Assembly: GCF_014203795.1 (NCBI RefSeq) | Contig: NZ_JACHJU010000004.1 | Span: 124,001-188,000 of the forward strand | From: Streptosporangium album | GTDB lineage: Bacteria; Actinomycetota; Actinomycetes; Streptosporangiales; Streptosporangiaceae | DNA: 64,000 bases | Reading direction: 5' to 3' | Shown: in pieces, positions 7,762-16,138 of the stretch | Numbering within the stretch: position 1 is the first letter of the stretch | How the letters are laid out: each line of letters starts with the position of its first letter | The notes under the pieces: generated by a model | What the model saw: only the letters and a program-made list of their open reading frames with translations | Databases searched by the model: none | Told to the model about the DNA's origin: nothing | Translations under genes and position numbers: made by a program

Positions 7762-9319
7762 GACCCCGGAGCACGCCGACTGGAGCGCCCACCTGCTGCC
7801 CTGGGAAGAATGCCAGCCGAAACTGGCGGCGTTCTGCGAGAAGGTCGGGCTGCCCGACACCCCCGCCGCCTTCATCGCCCACCTCAAGGACGCCCACCTG
7901 AGTGCGGCCGCGCACCTGGACGCTGGCTACCTCCACAACGCCGACCTGGTCATCGACGAAAGCGGCGTGCCCACCCTTAAACGCCGCCGTGGCAAGGGCA
8001 CCGATGCCGACGCCGAGCGCCTGGCCGCCGCGATTGAACGGCGCATGCCCGAACGCTCGCTGCTGTCGATCGTTGCGCGCACCGCGTACTGGCTGGGCTG
8101 GTATCGCCACTTCGGCCCGGCCTCCGGCTCCGACCCCAAGATCAAGGACCCTCTGGGCCGCTACTCGCTGGCGGTGTTCACCGGCGGCATCAACATCGGC
8201 CCGTACGAGGCGGCCAAGCACATCGCCGGCATCACCGCCCGCGAGCTGTCCATGGTCCGCAACCGGCACATCAACCTGAAGAAGCTGAATGCCGCGATCG
8301 CGGACGTGGTCAACGCCTTCGCCGAGCTGGACGTAGTCAAAGCATGGGGCGACGGCAGCGCGGTGGCCGCCGACGGCACACAGGTGGACACCTACATCGA
8401 CAACCTCCTCGCAGAGACCAGCATCCGGTACGGAGGATTTGGAGGCATCGCTTACCACTACATCTCCGACACCTACGTGGCGCTGTTCTCCCGGTTCATC
8501 CCCTGCGGGGTGTGGGAGGCGGTGTACCTGATCGAGGGGCTGCTGGCCAACACCTCCGACATCCAGCCCTCCACCGTGCACGCCGATACCCAGGGCCAGA
8601 ACTTCCCGGTCTTCGCCCTGGCCACGTTGTTCGGGTTCGACCTGATGCCGCGCATCCGCAACTTCAAGGACCTGATCTTCTTCCGAGCATCCGAGAAGAT
8701 CGTCTACCCGCACATCGACCAGCTGTTCGGCGAGAGCGGCCGCAACGTCATCGACTGGAAGCTGATCGAGAAGCACTGGGCCGATCTGATGCAGGTGGCG
8801 ATCTCCATCAGCGAGGGCCGGTTGAGCTCGGCCACGCTGATGCGCCGGCTGCGGTCCAACTCCCGTAAGAACCGCATCTACAAGGCGTTTAGGGAGGTCG
8901 GCCGCAGCGTACGTACCGTTGCTCTGCTGCGGTATTTGGCCGATCCGGCGCTGCGGGCGCGCGTCACCGCGGCGACGAACAAGGTCGAGTCCTACAACGG
9001 ATTCTCCAAGTGGCTCGGATTCGGCGGAGTGCTGGCCGACAACGACCCCGAAGAGCAGGAGAAATTAATCAAGTTCAACACCCTGCTGGCCAACCTGGTC
9101 GTTTTTCACAATGCCCTGGACATCTCCGACATCGTACGGCAGCTGGTCGCGGAAGGCTGGCAGATCACCGCCGACCAGCTCGGCCGGATCGCCCCCTACC
9201 TGCGCGCCCACATCAGCCGCTTCGGCGCCTACGCCACCGACGACCTACGCCGTCAGCCTGGCCCGTTCGATCCCCTCCTGAAGGAGGTCGACTTCACCGA
9301 GGTCGGGCTGGCGGCGTGA
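7762..9319 (+). pseudogene. tnpA: Tn3-family transposase, N-terminally truncated
   Basis: About 519 codons of DDE transposase, roughly the C-terminal half of a ~1000-residue TnpA. The catalytic residues are visible: D in VKAWGDGSAVAADGTQ, D in VHADTQGQNF, followed by LMPRIRN, and E in TNKVESYNGFSKWLGFG. The reading frame is open from ~7762 (HADWSAHLLPWEE) but lacks the N-terminal DNA-binding region, so it cannot make a normal protein. With the adjacent tnpR and res it represents one decayed Tn3 unit. The 77 bp between tnpR and this frame hold no recognisable gene. Confidence 0.87.
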
Positions 9320-9549
9320 TCTTTCGGCGTCGGTAGGGTTGCGCACCTTGACATCGCGCCACGGAAATACGGCCCTTCAAACGTTGTCCGCGACACAATG
9401 CTGGGCCAGGGCCATCAGCCCAAGGCCGTCGTCGACCTCGCCAGCGACTGTCTGGAGCCGGTCATGCATCTGATCGCAAACGTGGTGACGTCGAAGGCCG
9501 GAGCCTGGTCGAGGTAATCTGCCGGACCGACCTCGGCCAGGGAGGCGGG

Positions 9550-10779
9550 TCAGTCGTCGATGGCCTGGTAGAGGGTGGTCCAGAAGTCGTGGATGGCCCG
9601 CGCCGAGGCCGGGGTGGACATGCCGGTCTGGGTGAGCAGGATGCCGACGAGCTGGTTGTGCGGGTCGGCGTAGGTGGTGGTGCCGGCTCCGCCGTCCCAG
9701 CCGAACTGGCCGATGGGCGCGTAGTCGCCGCGGTAGGTGCGCACCGTCATCCCGAAGCCCCAGCCGCCGTGCTGCCCCTGGCCATGCGATAAATGGACGA
9801 CGCTGCGGGCCCATGCCTGCAGGGCGGCCGTCTGCTCGGGCGTGAGGCGGTTGGTGGTCATCAACTCGACGGCGGGCCGGGACAGAATCCGCTGGGTGCC
9901 GTGCATCCCGCCATTGAGCAGCATCCGGAAATAGGCATGGTACTCGTCGACGGTCGAGTCGAGCCCGCCGCCGCCCGACTGGAACGCCGGCGGCTTGCTG
10001 TGGTGCCCCCCTTCGGCCTCGTCTCCCACGAGGAACTCCCCAGTCTCCGGGTGGGGGGCGTACAGGGGCGGCAGCCGGTCGATCTTGTCGGCGGGCACAT
10101 GGAAGCCGGTGTCCTTCATGCCCAGCGGATCGAAGATGCGTTCGCGCAGGAACGCCTCGAACGACTGGCCGGTGACCCGGGCCACCAGCACGCCGAGCAC
10201 GTCGTCGCTGAGATTGTACATCCACCGCTCGCCGGGCTGGTACATCAGCGGAAGTGTGCCCAGGCGGCGCATCCACTCATCCGGGTCCGATCCCGGCAGC
10301 AGCCATCCGTCCTCTTGGCCGTAGACCCCCCGCTCGAAGAACGCGCTCATCATCGGGGCGGTCCGCGCGGTCATGTCCAGTCCGAGCCCGCAGGTGGAGG
10401 TGAGCAGGTCCCGTACGGTGATCGGCCGGCGCGCCGGCACGGTGTCGTCCAGCGGGGCGTCGGGCCGCGTCAGCACCTGCCGGTCGGCGAGCTCGGGCAG
10501 CCACGGATCAACAGGGTCGTCCAGCCGCAGCCGGCACTCGTCCAGCAGGACCATCGTCGCCGACACCGCGACCGGCTTGGTCGTCGAGGCCATCCGGAAG
10601 ATGGTGTCTCGGCGCATCGGCGCGCCACCGTCATGGCGCATCGTCCCCATCGCCTCGACGTGTGTCTCCTCGCCCCGGCTGACCAGGGCGACCAGTCCGG
10701 GGATCTTTCCGGATTCGACATGCCGGGCCAGCATCTCGCGCAGCCTGCGCAGCCCTGCTTCGGAAAAGCCGGTTCCCAT
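9550..10779 (-). CDS. Beta-lactamase-fold serine hydrolase (class C/esterase type)
   Basis: 409 residues, complete. The SxxK nucleophile motif is MASTTKPV near residue 65, the second motif Y-x-N is YNLS near residue 190, and the C-terminal part has WGFGMTVRTYRG and FGWDGGAGTTTY, the region of the third motif. There is no signal peptide, so it is probably a cytoplasmic esterase or peptidase relative rather than a secreted beta-lactamase. The ATG is preceded by AAGGAG. It stands alone between a Tn3 remnant and a broken rhodanese gene. Substrate unknown. Confidence 0.85.
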   Translation of the reverse strand: MGTGFSEAGLRRLREMLARHVESGKIPGLVALVSRGEETHVEAMGTMRHDGGAPMRRDTIFRMASTTKPVAVSATMVLLDECRLRLDDPVDPWLPELADRQVLTRPDAPLDDTVPARRPITVRDLLTSTCGLGLDMTARTAPMMSAFFERGVYGQEDGWLLPGSDPDEWMRRLGTLPLMYQPGERWMYNLSDDVLGVLVARVTGQSFEAFLRERIFDPLGMKDTGFHVPADKIDRLPPLYAPHPETGEFLVGDEAEGGHHSKPPAFQSGGGGLDSTVDEYHAYFRMLLNGGMHGTQRILSRPAVELMTTNRLTPEQTAALQAWARSVVHLSHGQGQHGGWGFGMTVRTYRGDYAPIGQFGWDGGAGTTTYADPHNQLVGILLTQTGMSTPASARAIHDFWTTLYQAIDD

Positions 10780-10807
10780 GATGAATCTCCTTACCTACAA
10801 TGTTCGA

Positions 10808-11411
10808 TCAGTGTTCGATCTTGCGAGGCGGCCTGCGGGGCGCGTATGGCCTCGGTGGTCTGGGCCGGGACTTGCTCGGTCCGTTCACCGTGATGATCAG
10901 GGGGGCGTGGTGGCGAAGGCCCTGGTTACCGCAGTATCGGGACTCTGCCGCGTCACCGGCGCGGCGCCTGCCACCGGGTGTCGAGCGGCCGTGCCGCATT
11001 CGGCCTACCAAGCGGACGCGCAGGGTCTCCGGCGTGTTGTCGCCCGCGTCCCTGCCGATCGTGAGTTGGCTGTGCCATACCGACAGCTCGTTGGCCTCCA
11101 CCACCATGCCCGGTGCGAGGACCAGCTCCACGTTGCCGCCGCGCACCCGCAGCTCGATGACCAGCTCGGGGGCGCTGCGCACCGCGCTCGTCAGGTCCAG
11201 CATCACGTCATGGTTGCGTTCGATGACGATCGTGCCCGGGATCTCACCCGTCGGCCGGCCGCTGGACGTGCGGGCGGGTGTCCACCAGCCGAGCACCGCG
11301 GGCGACCACGACGGCGGCTTCGGCGGGAGACAACCGGCGCAACTCGGCGCGCGCAGCGGCAAGCAGGCTGTCGAAGGTCGGGTGCCCTGCCTTCTCCTTC
11401 GGCGCACCCAT
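10808..11411 (-). pseudogene. Rhodanese-like N-terminus joined to a beta-rich fragment
   Basis: From the ATG at 11411 the minus strand reads LSPAEAAVVVARGARLVDTR, the start of an actinobacterial rhodanese-like domain, and ends in TGA about 11215. One base change of frame restores GEIPGTIVIERN, the continuation of the same domain. The sequence then switches to LVIELRVRGGNVELVLAPGM and SVWHSQLTIGRDAGDN, a beta-rich segment unlike rhodanese and reminiscent of the C-terminus of DUF1707-type proteins. The rhodanese catalytic cysteine region is missing. It looks like two gene pieces fused by deletion plus a frameshift. Confidence 0.6.
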
Positions 11412-11443
11412 CGAAGAACTCCGCCGGCACCGGTCGACGGGTG

Positions 11444-11770
11444 TTACTTCTCGGCCGTGCCGGGTTCCCCTCTGATGGACTCCTGATAGATGTCCGCGTA
11501 GGTGCGCGAGTCCTTGACCAGGTCGTCGCAGAAGGCAGCCACGTCGTTGCCGATGAGTTCCAGGACTCCCTTGCCGGCCGCGACGCCCTCCTCGAAGAAA
11601 TCGACGATCCCTGAGAGCAGGGACCCGTCAGGCAAGTTGATCGGTCCAACCTTGAAGAAGTACCTCTGAATCTCCTTGTAGACGATCTGGTAGTCCGGCG
11701 GGAGCGCCTTGACCCGCGCCATGTGCGCCCGCCACTGCTTCTTGCCCTCGATGATGTCTTGGATGCCCAC
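11444..11770 (-). CDS. DUF1048-family protein
   Basis: 108 residues. It resembles small DUF1048 proteins that accompany PadR regulators: MGIQDIIEGKKQWRAHMARV at the start, a central YKEIQRYFFK, and GKGVLELIGNDVAAFCDDLV. It is predicted to be helical and soluble. It is the third gene of the operon PadR-DUF1048-DUF1048, one nucleotide from the gene before it, and a paralogue of that gene. Function is unknown; partnership with the regulator is inferred from the conserved gene order. Confidence 0.8.
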   Translation of the reverse strand: MGIQDIIEGKKQWRAHMARVKALPPDYQIVYKEIQRYFFKVGPINLPDGSLLSGIVDFFEEGVAAGKGVLELIGNDVAAFCDDLVKDSRTYADIYQESIRGEPGTAEK

Positions 11771-11771
11771 G

Positions 11772-12128
11772 TCAGCCTCCTAGCTGGCCCAATTTCCTTG
11801 CGACGTTCCTGTTCAACTGCTCGCGCCACCGGTCGCGAAAGCTCCGAGCCCCTTCTCCGCCGGCCAGCGCCGCGCAGAAACCCTCGATGTCGTCACCCAG
11901 CACCTCGTGAATGCTCCGCCCATCGGCCGCTGTCTCTTCGAGCAGCCCCAGAGCACCGTCGAGAATCGGCATCAGGTTTCGACCTGTGAAGTCCGAGTAG
12001 GGAGAAAGATGACCCTTGATCTCTTCCCACGCCGCCCGGTAGTCGGCCGACAATGCCTCGGCCCGAACTTCGAACGCCTTCCATTCCCTGGTGAGATCGC
12101 TGCCTGTCATGGTCTCCCAGAAGTTCAT
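11772..12128 (-). CDS. DUF1048-family protein
   Basis: 118 residues, starting MNFWETMTGSDLTREWKAF. It shares with its downstream neighbour the pattern W-x-AFEVRAEALSADYRAAWE and a later HEVLGDDIEGFCAALAGGE. The ATG at 12128 overlaps the PadR stop (ATGA), giving translational coupling. Longer in-frame extensions upstream are spurious. Likely a helical cytoplasmic protein acting with the PadR regulator; no biochemical role is known to me. Confidence 0.82.
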   Translation of the reverse strand: MNFWETMTGSDLTREWKAFEVRAEALSADYRAAWEEIKGHLSPYSDFTGRNLMPILDGALGLLEETAADGRSIHEVLGDDIEGFCAALAGGEGARSFRDRWREQLNRNVARKLGQLGG

Positions 12129-12451
12129 CTCCCGCCCTCCTTGAGCTTGTCGATCCGTGATGTGACGTACTCCCATTTCGCCCAGAACGTCGCGAGTTCT
12201 TCGCGCCCCGCGTCGTTGAGCGCATAGAACTTGCGCGGCGGGCCCAGCCCGGACGGTCGTTTCGTCACCTGGACGAGCCCGTTCTTCTCCAGTCGCAGCA
12301 GGATGGTGTAAACCGTCCCCTCGACGACGTCGGCGAAGCCGAGTTCGTTCAGCCGGCGCGTGATGGCGTACCCGTAGGTCTCCTCGCTGCCGATGATTTC
12401 GAGCACGCAGCCCTCGAGCGTGCCCTTCAGCATCTCCGTCAGGTCGTCCAT
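12125..12451 (-). CDS. PadR-family transcriptional regulator
   Basis: 108 residues with the PadR winged helix: EMLKGTLEGCVLEIIGSEET, YGYAITRRLNELGF, VEGTVYTILLRLEKNGLV, and the wing region KRPSGLGPPRKFYALNDAG. It is the first gene of the three-gene operon running to 11444 and overlaps the second by 4 bp. The upstream palindrome at 12481-12494 is the probable auto-operator. Confidence 0.9.
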   Translation of the reverse strand: MDDLTEMLKGTLEGCVLEIIGSEETYGYAITRRLNELGFADVVEGTVYTILLRLEKNGLVQVTKRPSGLGPPRKFYALNDAGREELATFWAKWEYVTSRIDKLKEGGR

Positions 12452-12480
12452 CGTGGGTCCTCTTCGGTTTCTGGTACCTC

Positions 12481-12494
12481 GTACTACCGAGTAC
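12481..12494. promoter_or_regulatory. PadR operator candidate
   Basis: GTACT, 4 bp, AGTAC, about 30 bp before the PadR start; flanking GGTACC boxes at 12473 and 12503 extend the symmetry. PadR proteins typically bind GTAC-containing palindromes at their own promoters, so this fits autoregulation. Confidence 0.55.
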
Positions 12495-12651
12495 TGCTAT
12501 ACGGTACCACAGAGTAGTGAGCCAACGCCAAGCAAGCGGTGAGCGCAGACCACGGAAGCGATTCCCTCGGACTCCTTGGCCGTCCGCCCTGCCGCCCCGT
12601 CGCCCGACGCGGCCTTCATCACCGGTCCCACTGTGGCGCCATCGGCGAAAG

Positions 12652-12688
12652 CCATGTACGTGATAATGATCTATTATCACGTACATGG
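12652..12688. other. Class 1 recombination-like site next to recombinase 1
   Basis: Perfect inverted repeat: left arm CCATGTACGTGATAA, spacer TGATCTA, right arm TTATCACGTACATGG. Exactly 50 bp after the right arm comes CGACTCCGGCACGTTATC, containing a third half-site (ATCCGGTACATC, 12754-12765), as at 4114-4226. It lies about 100 bp upstream of the recombinase gene at 12792, the position expected for the attachment or autoregulatory site of that enzyme. Cleavage here is inferred. Confidence 0.75.
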
Positions 12689-12791
12689 GCGATCATGGCG
12701 GCGCGGCGAGCAGGAGAACCCTCCGCCGGGACGGTGCGCGACTCCGGCACGTTATCCGGTACATCACCACAGACGTCGCGCGGCGGTCGGC

Positions 12792-13733
12792 ATGAGCGCC
12801 GCACCGAAGGTCGCCGCCCTGCGCGGCGGGCACGTCAGCCTCGCCGCGGCAGCCGACGCCTTTCTGGCCACCCCGCGCACGGCCAACCCGAACACCCACC
12901 GCGCCTACGCCTCGGCCATCGACCGCGTCATCGCCCGGCTCGGCCGCGACCGGTCGCTCGCCGAGATCTCCGACGCCGAGATCGGAACTGCGCTCGCCGA
13001 GCTGTGGGGAGCGAGCGCGCCAGCGACCTGGAACCGCAACCGCGCCGCCGTCACCTCCTGGCTGATCTGGTGCCAGACCAAGAAGCACTGGACCGCCCCG
13101 TCGGTCCCGGCCGACGCCGAACGCCGCAAGGAGACCGCCGACGAGACCCGCGCGGTGGCCAAGACCACGATCCACCGGCTGCTGTCACGCCGCGACATCC
13201 CGCTGCGGGAGAAGACGCTGTGGCGCATGCTGTACGAGACCGCCGCCCGGGCCGCCGAGATCCTCGCCCTCAACGTCGAGGACCTCGACCTGGAGCACCG
13301 GCGCGCCCCCGTCCGGTCCAAGGGCGGCACCATCGAATGGGTGTACTGGGACAGCGGCACCGCCCACCTGCTGCCCCGCCTGCTCCGTTTGCCCGATGGC
13401 AGCTCACGGGCTCGGGGCCCGCTGTTCCTGTCCGAGCGGCGCCCCGTCCCGGCCCGCCGTCCCGCCGCCGCCGACATCTGCCCGCACACCGGCCGCGCCC
13501 GCCTCGGCTACGACCGGGCCCGCGTCCTGCTCGACACCTACGCCGGCCTCGACCTGCACCAGCTGCGCCACTCCGCCGCCACCCACCTTGGCGAAGCCGA
13601 AGTACCGCTGCAGCTCATCATGGGCAAGACCCGGCACAAGAACCCCCGCACCGCCATGCGCTACGTCAAACCCGGTGCCGAAGCCATCGCCAAGGTCACC
13701 GAAGTCCTGGCACCCCGCCACCGTACCCACTGA
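12792..13733 (+). CDS. Tyrosine recombinase 1
   Basis: 313 residues, complete. The N-terminal SAM-like DNA-binding domain covers about residues 17-105 (NTHRAYASAIDRVIARLG). The catalytic domain has Arg153 in LYETAARAAEILALNVEDLD, H256-x-x-R259 in LHQLRHS, His282 in KTRHKNPRT, and the nucleophile Tyr291 in MRYV. The ATG at 12792 is chosen because earlier in-frame codons run through the palindromic site. Its closest relative in the window is recombinase 2 at 54654; they share LNVEDLDLE and the LHQLRHS box. The right boundary of its segment cuts fruK, so it probably arrived as a mobile unit. No excisionase or cargo gene is evident. Confidence 0.88.
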   Translation: MSAAPKVAALRGGHVSLAAAADAFLATPRTANPNTHRAYASAIDRVIARLGRDRSLAEISDAEIGTALAELWGASAPATWNRNRAAVTSWLIWCQTKKHWTAPSVPADAERRKETADETRAVAKTTIHRLLSRRDIPLREKTLWRMLYETAARAAEILALNVEDLDLEHRRAPVRSKGGTIEWVYWDSGTAHLLPRLLRLPDGSSRARGPLFLSERRPVPARRPAAADICPHTGRARLGYDRARVLLDTYAGLDLHQLRHSAATHLGEAEVPLQLIMGKTRHKNPRTAMRYVKPGAEAIAKVTEVLAPRHRTH

Positions 13734-13796
13734 CCAGCAGTTTCGTCAGGGCGGAACGGGCCACTGCCCCTTTCTCCCGTACTTGGGCTGGCCCCC

Positions 13797-14115
13797 TGCC
13801 GGGCTCGTTGATCTTTGTAACGGTTCCGTCGGGTTCCGCCAGCGTGACGTTGGAACGGGTCGTCCCTCCCACCGGAACGGTGATCATGTCGATGCCCTCG
13901 GCGAGCATGGCCACGAGCTGCTGCCCTTCGGCCCCGCCGAACGGGATGATGGCGCGCGACCGCACCTGGTTGGCCAGCAACGCGCGTGACACGTTGACCC
14001 CCTTGCCTCCGGGGTCCAGGTGAGCGGCCGCCGCCCGGATGACGGCTCCCCGTGTCAGCGAGCCGACCTCGATGGTGCGATCCAGGCTTGGGTTCAGCGT
14101 CAGCGTGAGGATCAT
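13797..14115 (-). pseudogene. fruK: 1-phosphofructokinase, N-terminal fragment
   Basis: PfkB-family kinase that would phosphorylate fructose 1-phosphate. About 105 codons remain: ILTLTLNPSLDRTIEVGSLT, then LDPGGKGVNVSRAL and GGTTRSNVTLAEPDGTVTK, all typical of FruK. Similarity ends at KINEPG near 13797, where recombinase 1's segment begins, so the C-terminal half with the catalytic Asp is gone. The start codon overlaps the end of fruR by 4 bp, the usual fru operon order. Confidence 0.88.
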
Positions 14116-14873
14116 ACGCGCACGACCTCGGGTCCGGCTACCGCCACATCACCGGCGAGCTGGAGATCCAGCTGCGTGTCGGTGATGATCACGTCAATCT
14201 CGGACAACGACGCGAAGCGCGTCAGGTAGTTGTGGGAGAACTTGGTGTGGTCGGCGAGAAGAACGGACCGCTGCGCGCAGGCGATCATGGCCCGCTTGAT
14301 CGCCGCCTCTGCCGGATCGGGCGTCGTCAGTCCCTTGGCCACAGTGCAGCCGTTGGTCGCCATGAAGGCTACATCGACATGCAGCTCGGAGAGCTGCTGA
14401 CGCCCCCAGTCTTCGACGGTGGCCAGGGTGCGTCCCCGCACCCGGCCTCCCAGCATGTAGACCGTCACATTGGCACGGGCGGCCAGCACGGTGGCCAGAG
14501 GCGGCGAATTGACGATGACGGTGAGCTCACGGTCGGGGGGTATGGCCTCGGCAAAGCGGCCCGTCGTCGTGCCCGCGTCGATGATAATGGCGCCGTCCTG
14601 CGGCAACTCGGCCAGCGCCGCCTTGGCGATGCGCTCTTTCTCCTCCGTCATGACCTCGTCCCGCGCGGCGAGAGCGGGCTCGAAGCCGAGCCGCTCGACC
14701 GGGATCGCCCCGCCGTGCACCCGCCGCAGCACACCCGCGCCCTCGAGAACCGTCAGGTCCCGGCGGATCGTCTCTGTCGTGACGCCGAACTGTTCCGCCA
14801 AGCTCACCACGTTGACCCGCCCGGAGGCCCGGGCTTCACGCAGGATCTCCTGCTGCCGCTCCTCGGCGTACAT
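14112..14873 (-). CDS. fruR: DeoR-family regulator of the fructose operon
   Basis: 253 residues. The N-terminal DeoR helix-turn-helix is RQQEILREARASGRVNVVSL followed by LAEQFGVTTETIRRDLTVLE. The C-terminal sugar-phosphate sensor domain has IIIDAGTTTGRFAEAI and VAFMATNGCTVAKGLTTPDP. In actinomycetes this gene heads the fruR-fruK-fruA operon and is derepressed by fructose 1-phosphate. Here fruK is truncated and no PTS permease follows, so the regulator is probably an orphan. Confidence 0.88.
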   Translation of the reverse strand: MYAEERQQEILREARASGRVNVVSLAEQFGVTTETIRRDLTVLEGAGVLRRVHGGAIPVERLGFEPALAARDEVMTEEKERIAKAALAELPQDGAIIIDAGTTTGRFAEAIPPDRELTVIVNSPPLATVLAARANVTVYMLGGRVRGRTLATVEDWGRQQLSELHVDVAFMATNGCTVAKGLTTPDPAEAAIKRAMIACAQRSVLLADHTKFSHNYLTRFASLSEIDVIITDTQLDLQLAGDVAVAGPEVVRV

Positions 14874-15071
14874 GCTGTTGATTCACCACCGTTTCAATGT
14901 TGTAGTGCCTGTTTTTATAGCCGAACATGTTGGAAGTCAAGAGTCAATGAGGAGGAGCCTCATCGCGGGCTTTCAGGACACGCGCCTGCGGCCAGTCCCG
15001 GCGCAAGCGGGTCGGCCCCCTGGATCGGGTTCCGCCGGCATGGAGGCTGCGCGGCTCCTCCGAACCGGCGA

Positions 15072-15397
15072 TCAGACGTGGCACCATCGAACCCGCTGAA
15101 CAGTAGGGAATTGACTAATTGGCCTTATCGCGGCGATCTCGCGCAGGTCGAACGCAATGGCAGGGATGGAGCCGCCGCGGTCGATGACCGCTCCCCCGCC
15201 GCGGCCGGTGGCCACGTCGACGGGGACACCAGACAGGCGCAGGCGCTCGAGGTCGCGAGAGATCGTGCGCTCGGAGAGGTCGAAGTCCCGGGCGAGCGCT
15301 GCGAGGCTGATCCGGGCCGGGCCGGCATGCAGTCGTTCGACGAGGTGCCGGCGCTCGACCCGGCGCAGCGTCAGGTGGTTGTCGCGGTCCGTGGCTA
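15072..15397 (-). pseudogene. Helix-turn-helix (WYL-type) regulator remnant
   Basis: The minus strand reads LRRVERRHLVERLHAGPARI, then SLAALARDFDLSERTISRDL and GRGGGAVIDRGGSIPAIAFD, the N-terminal HTH_11 domain of DeoR/WYL-type regulators. No normal start codon lies in frame, and the effector-binding domain is lost: after ~85 codons the frame runs into unrelated sequence and a TGA at 15072. It is divergent from the NTF2-like fragment at 15410. Confidence 0.65.
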
Positions 15398-15409
15398 GCG
15401 TGGGGGCGA

Positions 15410-15559
15410 ATGAGCAACGACAGCACCGTACGCACGTTCTTCACCCGCTACGCCCGCGCCCTGCTCGACCGGGATGAGAAGGCCGTGGCCGGGATGTACG
15501 CGGTACCCGCGCTGAATCCTCTTTCCAGGACAGTCCATCCCCGTTCTGACGCCCCTCTG
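15410..15559 (+). pseudogene. NTF2/SnoaL-like protein, N-terminal fragment
   Basis: Starts MSNDSTVRTFFTRYARALLD, then RDEKAVAGMYAVPAL, a typical beginning of small NTF2-fold proteins. An extra A at about 15510 breaks the frame; skipping it gives ILFPGQSIPV, the expected continuation. A second indel and a stop follow. The remainder is replaced by unrelated sequence. It is divergent from the HTH remnant. Confidence 0.55.
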
Positions 15560-15619
15560 AGGTTCACTCCAGGTCGACGGGCGCGCACAAGGATCTGCAA
15601 CCAGGCCACCCGTCGCAAG

Positions 15620-16000
15620 GCCGAGCCGTACGGCGGGCGCCGCCCTGATCATCGGCGGGGCGGCGGCGACGTTCGCGATCAGCGACGCGGTCCAGCCGCT
15701 CACCTCCCCCACCGCCTCGCGCGGGGCCGCTGGACCCGGCCGCGCAGCGCTACCTGGACGCGGTGGCCGCCAAGGACTCCACCGCGGTCGCCACCGCCTT
15801 CACCCCCGACGGCGTGATCGTCGACGTCGGGCGCGAGATCCGCGGCCGGGAGGGCGATCGGCCGCTGGGCCGCCAACCAGGTCATCGGCGGTGTCTACAC
15901 GCTGCTCGACCACACCCCGCGCCAGGGCGGCGTCACCATGCTGGTCCGCGTCCGGCCCAGCGGCGCGGGCGGCTTCCGCTGGTCTCGCCCACGGAGGCGT
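15620..16000 (+). pseudogene. Decayed SnoaL-like protein gene
   Basis: Three frame-shifted blocks make one NTF2-fold protein when joined: a hydrophobic export-like segment (ALIIGGAAATFAISDAVQPL), then DPAAQRYLDAVAAKDSTAVA with TAFTPDGVIVDVGREIRG, then AIGRWAANQVIGGVYTLLDH and GGVTMLVRVRPSGAGGFR. At least two single-base indels separate them and the end is missing. Codon bias still looks coding, which suggests recent decay. Confidence 0.5.
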
Positions 16001-16138
16001 GCGCGGCCATGCCGTACGACATCGACTTCTACCTCGACCCGGCACGCGGCGGCATCCCTGCGGGACGCGGCGGCGGCTGTTCGCCTCGGACAGGGTGGTG
16101 ATCGCTTCAGCTCGTCGGCCGAGCGCGCGTTCGGCGTG

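Noticed and set aside
9320-9549. Possible gene between the Tn3 remnant and the serine hydrolase
   Set aside because: Only short frames without coding signature; probably the right end of the Tn3 unit and the 3' flank of the hydrolase gene, though I could not locate a terminal repeat.
12576-12791. N-terminal extension of recombinase 1
   Set aside because: The open frame before 12792 reads through the palindromic core site and has no homology to recombinases; ATG 12792 begins the real protein.
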